64,000 nt of DNA, from NCBI GenBank assembly GCA_045613765.1, contig JAZLBO010000021.1, forward strand, positions 1 to 64,000. Reading direction: 5' to 3'. Below, one piece after another: positions 58,951 through 64,000 of the stretch (the first letter of the stretch is position 1; every line of letters begins with the position of its first letter). The translations under genes were made by a program, and so were the position numbers. Below the pieces are notes generated by a model. The model was not told the DNA's origin and ran no database searches. It saw only the letters and a list, made by a program, of their open reading frames with translations. The stretch comes from RGIG4097 sp045613765 (GTDB taxonomy: Bacteria > Bacillota > Clostridia > Christensenellales > CAG-917).

Positions 58951-59444
58951 TATTCCACCCACACTTCAATGATGTCGCCATCGGCAGAATTGACTTCCAC
59001 AAGTTTGCCCATGACGCCCATTGACACCATATTGAAGATTTGTTTGAAATCAATCTTTTTGAAGACGTTGTCCATATCCCCGCCAAATGACACACTTGAT
59101 GCAATACCGTCGTTGGCAAGGAGCAATTCCATGAGAGCGAGGGGGAGATTTACGTTGATCTTGTCGCCGTCTGCGCTCAAGACCTTGATGCGCAAAAATT
59201 TACTGCTCATATCCTTGGTTTCAACAAGTCTTGTGACAGGGCCTTCGCCGTCGTCCATAAGTTCGTCCACGCTCACGCCAAAGGTGCGTGCGATTGTCTT
59301 AAGAAGTGCAATGTCGGGGCAAGAAATATCGTTTTCCCACTTGCTTACTGCTTGTGATGAAACGCCACAGATTTCTGCCAATGCTTCTTGGGTGATATTC
59401 TTTTCTTTTCTAAATGTTGCAATGTTTTGACCTAATGTTTTCAT
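58950..59444 (-). CDS. XRE-family regulator with sensor-like C-terminal domain
   Basis: The 164-residue protein has an N-terminal helix-turn-helix (NITQEALAEICGVSSQAVSK, residues 15-35). Its C-terminal domain (residues 80-164) has beta ends and a helical middle, and recurs in the downstream gene. I chose the ATG at 59444, preceded by AAAGGAGG; a longer frame starts 12 codons upstream without such a site. Phased AACCA repeats lie directly upstream and may be its operators. Confidence 0.88.
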   Translation of the reverse strand: MKTLGQNIATFRKEKNITQEALAEICGVSSQAVSKWENDISCPDIALLKTIARTFGVSVDELMDDGEGPVTRLVETKDMSSKFLRIKVLSADGDKINVNLPLALMELLLANDGIASSVSFGGDMDNVFKKIDFKQIFNMVSMGVMGKLVEVNSADGDIIEVWVE

Positions 59445-59510
59445 ACGGTCCTCCTTTGTTGGATTGATTTGATGACTCAATTATCCATCAAAATTCTTCA
59501 AAAATCCACA

Positions 59511-59616
59511 TACCATTGGTTAAATTTGCCAACCATTAGTTTCAAATTCATACAACCACCAGTTGTATCAACCATTTTACACCCAAATCAACCACTCGTA
59601 AAGACAAATAACCACT
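59511..59616. promoter_or_regulatory. Phased AACCAYT repeats, candidate operator array
   Basis: Copies of a(a)ccatt/aaccact start at 59511, 59531, 59554, 59570, 59590 and 59610, most of them about 20 bases apart (two helical turns). The first three extend into dyads such as accattggt, aaccattagttt and aaccaccagttg. They lie upstream of the XRE regulator gene. Confidence 0.5.
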
Positions 59617-59650
59617 TTTTGATGAAATTTGTGGCTTTCCCAGAAAAATA

Positions 59651-59677
59651 AAAAGCCACCCAACCGAGTGGCTTTTT
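59651..59677. terminator. Terminator of the subtilase gene
   Basis: Stem agccac/gtggct, inner caaccg loop region, with A4 left and T5 right, 23 bases beyond the subtilase stop. Confidence 0.8.
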
Positions 59678-59699
59678 GTATTAAGTTAAATGCTTGGGC

Positions 59700-62600
59700 T
59701 TAGCCGAAGTATGCTTCTGCGCTTGCGCCGTATTTGATCATCATATCCATAAGTGCAAGGAAATTTGCATTAGTCATTTTGTCAAGTGCAACTGCTATAT
59801 ATGATTCAATGCTGTATGTATATGTGTCACCAATTTGTTCACCACTACTCTTTCTGTAGAACTTGATTGTGAATGTATCTCTCATTTGGGTTGCACCATA
59901 TTCTGAGAACACATATTGATATCTATTGTCACCACCAGAAATCTTTTCAAACTGGCTTCCGTCAACAATCATTACCCTGTCATTTCCACTGATTGAATAA
60001 CAGTAGATGATTGCAAATACGTCATTTACATCGCAGTAGACATCAAACACAATTCTTGAATCAATTGTCTTCATAAGAGCAATTGATGAGCCTTGAACCT
60101 TCACAAGTCCATCTGCTCCTTCAATCTTCTCTGCCTTGGATGACACTTCAGGCATTTCGGGTGTGGCGTATTCCTTTTGTTCATCTGTAAGGTCTTTATT
60201 GACAAGATCATTGGTGTTGTAATTGAAATACACTTGTGATGCTGCACCATAGTTGAGAAGGTCAACAAGGAGTGTTCTAAACTTTGCGTTGGTTGTCTTT
60301 GCAAGTTGACCATAAGCATATTCTCGTACGCTGAATGTATCCACATCCTTCACTCTGCCATCTGCAATGAGTGTTGCTGTCGCTTCAATTCCGTATTCCT
60401 TTGCATTAAGGTTGCCATAGACGAATCTATACATGTTTTTGCCGGAAACCTTTGCGGATGTATATTCGGTGACAACATCAACTTCTTCTCTGATAACTTC
60501 GCCGTTACCGTCTGCATATACAGGCTTTTTCACTTCCAATGAGATGTTTTCCTTTCCTGCCAATGCATCTGCATCAACGTAGAATACCATTGTCATTTCT
60601 CTTTCAAGTGAGAGTGTTTTCACTGCGATATAAGGATACTCAACATATTCTGCAACTGCAGTAAATGCCACTTCACCAGCAGGCATTGTAAAGATAAAGT
60701 CCATTTCTGTGCTGTTTGCAACAAGACTTTCATCTGAACTCAACCATTGAATCCACTTGTAATCCTCTTGAAGTTCTGCATCAATTTTGACTGTCTCGCC
60801 ATAGAGATATGTTCCGTCGCCTGTTGCTGAAATGAGTTCATCACCAAAGTTGAGGATCACTAAGTATTCATTTCTGTCATAGTAGATGTCAATCACTGCG
60901 TTTCCGTTGCCAGCAATATTTGTTTGGTTAAATGCAAGCGCTGCGAAACCTACATAATCCTTTGCAACCACATTTGTTTCAGTGTCTGTTGTGCCTGCAA
61001 GCTTGTCTGTTTCGACAAGAATATAGTACTTGCCATCAACAGCAACTGCGCCCTCTGCGCTCAATACTTGTTGCCAATGTCTGACTTGATATTCTGTGTT
61101 TGTGTTTGCCTCGAACACTGCACTGATTGTGTGATTTGCTGAGATGTTTTCAAAGGTGCACTCACTTGATGCTTCAACGATTTTACCATCAATAATGAGA
61201 TGCTTGATGTGATATCCTGCGTCAGGTGTGATTTCAAAGGTTGCACTATCCCCAATAGTATATGAACCACTAATACGTCTAATTGAGCCATGTTCACTTG
61301 GGATAACCTCAATATCAAATTCTGACATTTTGATAAAAGAAACATCCAAGGTATGATTTTCGGACAACTTGACAAATTTATAACCATTTTCGACTGCTTT
61401 GGCGGTTTCTTCCTCAGAAAGCACAACGCCATCAACAGTTATAGATTCAACCTGATATCCAGAAGCAGGCTCTATAATGTATGTCTGTGTAGTTCCTGAT
61501 TTGAAATATTTAAGTCCACGATGTGGTGATACAAATCCACCATCATCAAATGTTACATAAATTGCAAATTGACCATCTAATGACGCACTAGAATGATAGT
61601 AATATTCTCCAAATTGGACACTGTAGTTATAGTTTTTAAATTTTCCATTGGTTGTTGTTTTATCCTCGGGCAACACTGATTTAGATATAAAAGGATTAGC
61701 TCCATAAGGGATAAGTCCAGACGACTCCAATTGTCCCAAATAGTCTTTTGTTATCTCATCAGTGAAATTCAACGTAATGCCATGGGCACTTCTATTCTCA
61801 GCAATCCATGCTCCCTGTCGCGACATGACCATAGATGCGGAATTGATGACGAAGTTTGATACGTCATCAAGTTCCCAGAACATTTGTTCGGGATACGTCT
61901 CAACTTTTTCACCAAACACCAAAGTGTCAATGTATGCATCTCTAAATACATTATTGTATTTTTTTGTCCAAGAGTCTACTTGCTCCGTATATCCGGATGC
62001 AGAACAGTTGATTGAGTTATAATAAAGGGTATTGATTTGTGTATTCTCAAATGCAAAGCTACCAATTGTTGTAATTGTTTCAGGAATCGTCAAACAATTG
62101 ATTTTTGCACCAACTGCAACGCCTGCATTGATTGTCGTAATTGTATATTCAACACCTGCGATTTCAACCTTTGATTTAATGTCTAAGTTGAAATTGGACT
62201 TGCCAGCTTCAACTGCAATCAATGCGGTGGTTGAATAGAGTCCCACACCATCAAAATATAATGTTGTGTTGTCTGGATCCACCGTGATATTCTTAATCTT
62301 TGTTCCAAACAGTGCAGATTTATCTATTTTGCTTGAATTAGCTCTATGACCAAAATTAAATTCTTCTAAGTTAAGATTTTTAAAGCTGTCGGCATACAAT
62401 GTGGTAAGATTTGGTACATCTATATATCTTAAATTTAAGCAGTCCTCAAATGCCCTGTAACTGACAGTTGTAATGCCCGGCATGGATATTTTTTCCAACA
62501 TTGTATTGCCCCTAAAAAGATCCATATCTATTCCACGAGCACTAAGTCCATCTATATACGGCGGCAACACCAATTCTTTATAATTTCCAGTATAGCCCTT

Positions 62601-64000
62601 TAACCATCCATTTGGGTTAACAAAAAAGCACTCATCGACCGGTGTGTACTCATAAAAATATGACAGTCTATACACATCAGTCATTTCGACAATCTCTCCG
62701 TCAACAACTTTGAAACCGACGAATTTCATTTCTGCACTTCGTTCAACAGCTATTGCTCCAGTGTATTCTTGTCCATTTGTCAAAGTAGGCAATGTATCGT
62801 CTGTGGTATATATGACTTTAAGTTCTGGATTTGAGCAGATTGCTTCAATCTCAAAGCTTTTATCAAACCATTTATTATATGTACATCCTTCAACTGCAAC
62901 GCCATTTTCTAAAAACTCAATATAATCATCGTTGATTTCGTATTCAAAGTACTTAAAATTCACCATACCATTGCCGTAATATGGATCTTTTCCTCCTTCG
63001 CCCTGGTCAACAGCCAATTCATAGAGTTTCTTTTCAACTTGTTCTGCTGTATAATCCTTAAATTCAGGATTCAAACGCAACAAAGCAACGGCTGCCGCCA
63101 CTTGAGGGGATGCCATTGATGTGCCACTCATGCTCTTCATATCAGAGCAGGGTCCATTTGAAGATGCAATGCCTGCAGACAAGATATCCGTGCCGGGCGC
63201 GGCAATATCAACCATCGAACCATATGTCGAAAATGTATTGTTAAAAATGTAATGGTTGTCAGATTGTACCAAAGCAGACACAGCAATTGCATTCAAGCCT
63301 TCAAGATTGTTTTCTTTCCTATCATTGCCAACAGCTGTTACTGGCAAAATACCCAGCTCCATCATAGGGTTATAACATTGTTTGTTGAAGTTGTTGAGCT
63401 CGCTATAATCTGTTTTACCACCGCCATCAAAACTCAGATTGGTGCTCACAACTTCGTATTGCTTAGAGTAGATATTGATGACTCTCAAATATGCAGCAAT
63501 CATTGTAGTAGAAGAAGATTTTCCACTAGTGTTCGAGATTTTGATAGGCAAAATTTTGATGTTGCTTGGTGTCAGCCCTGTAATAATGCCAGCAACATGT
63601 GTTCCATGGTTTATGTCATCCTCAAAACTATGTTTATTTGAGTCCCCTTCGTCTATATCTGTAGTCGCTGGGTCATCAACGTCAAAAGCAAGGTTATCAT
63701 AGCTGTATTTATACTTTGAATTATAATATGAGTATCCTCTGATTTTGCCATTTTCATCTGTCAAAAGTCTGCCTTCAAACATTGGGTGAGAGGTGTTGAT
63801 GCCAGTGTCAAGAACAACCACAACAACTTCTCTGTCTGTTTCAGCAGATTTGTTGTCTAAAAGGTATTGTCTATATCCACCAAGATCCATGGCTTCTGCA
63901 CCCCAGTTGTCATAGCCTGAATAATCATATTCCTTTTCTGCATATTCCGCTACTTCAACTATTCTATCAACACTGACAATAAGAGACTTGTCTGCGCTGA
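59700..64000 (-). CDS. Giant secreted subtilisin-like protease (partial at right edge)
   Basis: The frame is open to the window end, so the N-terminus and signal peptide are missing; over 1430 residues are visible. An S8 catalytic domain comes first: Asp in VVLDTGINTSHP, His in NHGTHVAGIITG, Ser in SGTSMASPQVAAA. Then follow a BspA-type leucine-rich region (GNTMLEKISMPGITTVSYRAF), bacterial/InlB-type beta repeats (YTIGDSATFEITPDAGYH) and two copies of a C-terminal module ending in YGAASQVYF and YGASAEAYFG. It is expected to be extracellular and to bind and degrade host or dietary protein. Confidence 0.92.
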   Translation of the reverse strand, partial: SADKSLIVSVDRIVEVAEYAEKEYDYSGYDNWGAEAMDLGGYRQYLLDNKSAETDREVVVVVLDTGINTSHPMFEGRLLTDENGKIRGYSYYNSKYKYSYDNLAFDVDDPATTDIDEGDSNKHSFEDDINHGTHVAGIITGLTPSNIKILPIKISNTSGKSSSTTMIAAYLRVINIYSKQYEVVSTNLSFDGGGKTDYSELNNFNKQCYNPMMELGILPVTAVGNDRKENNLEGLNAIAVSALVQSDNHYIFNNTFSTYGSMVDIAAPGTDILSAGIASSNGPCSDMKSMSGTSMASPQVAAAVALLRLNPEFKDYTAEQVEKKLYELAVDQGEGGKDPYYGNGMVNFKYFEYEINDDYIEFLENGVAVEGCTYNKWFDKSFEIEAICSNPELKVIYTTDDTLPTLTNGQEYTGAIAVERSAEMKFVGFKVVDGEIVEMTDVYRLSYFYEYTPVDECFFVNPNGWLKGYTGNYKELVLPPYIDGLSARGIDMDLFRGNTMLEKISMPGITTVSYRAFEDCLNLRYIDVPNLTTLYADSFKNLNLEEFNFGHRANSSKIDKSALFGTKIKNITVDPDNTTLYFDGVGLYSTTALIAVEAGKSNFNLDIKSKVEIAGVEYTITTINAGVAVGAKINCLTIPETITTIGSFAFENTQINTLYYNSINCSASGYTEQVDSWTKKYNNVFRDAYIDTLVFGEKVETYPEQMFWELDDVSNFVINSASMVMSRQGAWIAENRSAHGITLNFTDEITKDYLGQLESSGLIPYGANPFISKSVLPEDKTTTNGKFKNYNYSVQFGEYYYHSSASLDGQFAIYVTFDDGGFVSPHRGLKYFKSGTTQTYIIEPASGYQVESITVDGVVLSEEETAKAVENGYKFVKLSENHTLDVSFIKMSEFDIEVIPSEHGSIRRISGSYTIGDSATFEITPDAGYHIKHLIIDGKIVEASSECTFENISANHTISAVFEANTNTEYQVRHWQQVLSAEGAVAVDGKYYILVETDKLAGTTDTETNVVAKDYVGFAALAFNQTNIAGNGNAVIDIYYDRNEYLVILNFGDELISATGDGTYLYGETVKIDAELQEDYKWIQWLSSDESLVANSTEMDFIFTMPAGEVAFTAVAEYVEYPYIAVKTLSLEREMTMVFYVDADALAGKENISLEVKKPVYADGNGEVIREEVDVVTEYTSAKVSGKNMYRFVYGNLNAKEYGIEATATLIADGRVKDVDTFSVREYAYGQLAKTTNAKFRTLLVDLLNYGAASQVYFNYNTNDLVNKDLTDEQKEYATPEMPEVSSKAEKIEGADGLVKVQGSSIALMKTIDSRIVFDVYCDVNDVFAIIYCYSISGNDRVMIVDGSQFEKISGGDNRYQYVFSEYGATQMRDTFTIKFYRKSSGEQIGDTYTYSIESYIAVALDKMTNANFLALMDMMIKYGASAEAYFG

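Overview
The window reads as chromosome of a low-to-mid GC Bacillota, most likely an uncultured anaerobic gut Clostridia lineage. Evidence: an archaeal/eukaryote-type single-chain glycyl-tRNA synthetase, a class III (anaerobic) ribonucleotide reductase with its radical-SAM activase, rubrerythrin, an EFR1-type flavodoxin-ferredoxin, a sodium-pumping decarboxylase, YitT, TSCPD and XRE/DUF6442-type genes, AGGAGG-like ribosome sites and TTGACA-N17-TATAAT promoters. Genus level cannot be told from the sequence alone.

Layout. 1-6.5 kb: end of an unknown membrane gene, a 124-bp structured repeat, glyS, a YkvI-like transporter and a three-gene operon of unknown function. 6.6-9.8 kb: lysine/diaminopimelate genes asd-dapA-dapB, in which DapB carries an extra C-terminal ACT-like regulatory domain. 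9.9-16 kb: an operon for a biotin-dependent Na+ pump (carboxyltransferase, gamma, biotin carrier, beta), with its own biotin ligase, a DMT transporter and a phosphoesterase. 16-19.3 kb: Mrp ATPase, TSCPD protein, repeat-rich spacer, tRNA-Thr, EFR1 protein, XRE regulator. 19.4-29 kb: a compact podovirus-like head/neck module (TerL, portal, scaffold, capsid, adaptor, nozzle and accessory proteins) with no integrase, lysis, replication or tail-fibre gene; its capsid protein ends in an InlB-type B-repeat. 29.3-35.6 kb: secreted/membrane protein with an Arg-Asp-Tyr tail, YfcE, GH2 hydrolase, thyA-folA, two small paralogous membrane proteins, rubrerythrin. 35.7-41 kb: tandem structured repeats, upp with a probable attenuated leader, radical-SAM activase-like gene, CofE-like ligase, sugar kinase, TetR regulator, tRNA-Arg. 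41.4-47.6 kb: a frameshifted Sel1 gene, then nrdD-glutaredoxin fusion, thioredoxin-reductase-like flavoprotein, DEDD exonuclease and nrdG, which together make a plausible electron-relay plus activation set for anaerobic dNTP synthesis. 47.6-52.4 kb: an accessory, repeat-dense stretch with a DUF6442/XRE cassette under an operator-bearing promoter, YitT, a P-loop kinase-like gene, micro-hairpin arrays and tRNA-Ala surrounded by partial copies of its own ends. 52.4-64 kb: two paralogous secreted endonuclease/phosphatase-fold proteins, HU, a lipoprotein, a CtpE-like P-type ATPase, an XRE regulator pair and a giant secreted subtilase that runs off the right edge.

The best candidate for something undescribed is a family of 124-bp structured elements (409-532, 36123-36246, 47926-48049). 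All three intact copies have the same length and the same three-stem fold, the diverged copy keeps the stems by compensatory base changes, and every copy ends exactly on the stop codon of a convergent minus-strand gene. I could not run database searches, so novelty is a judgement from recognition only.
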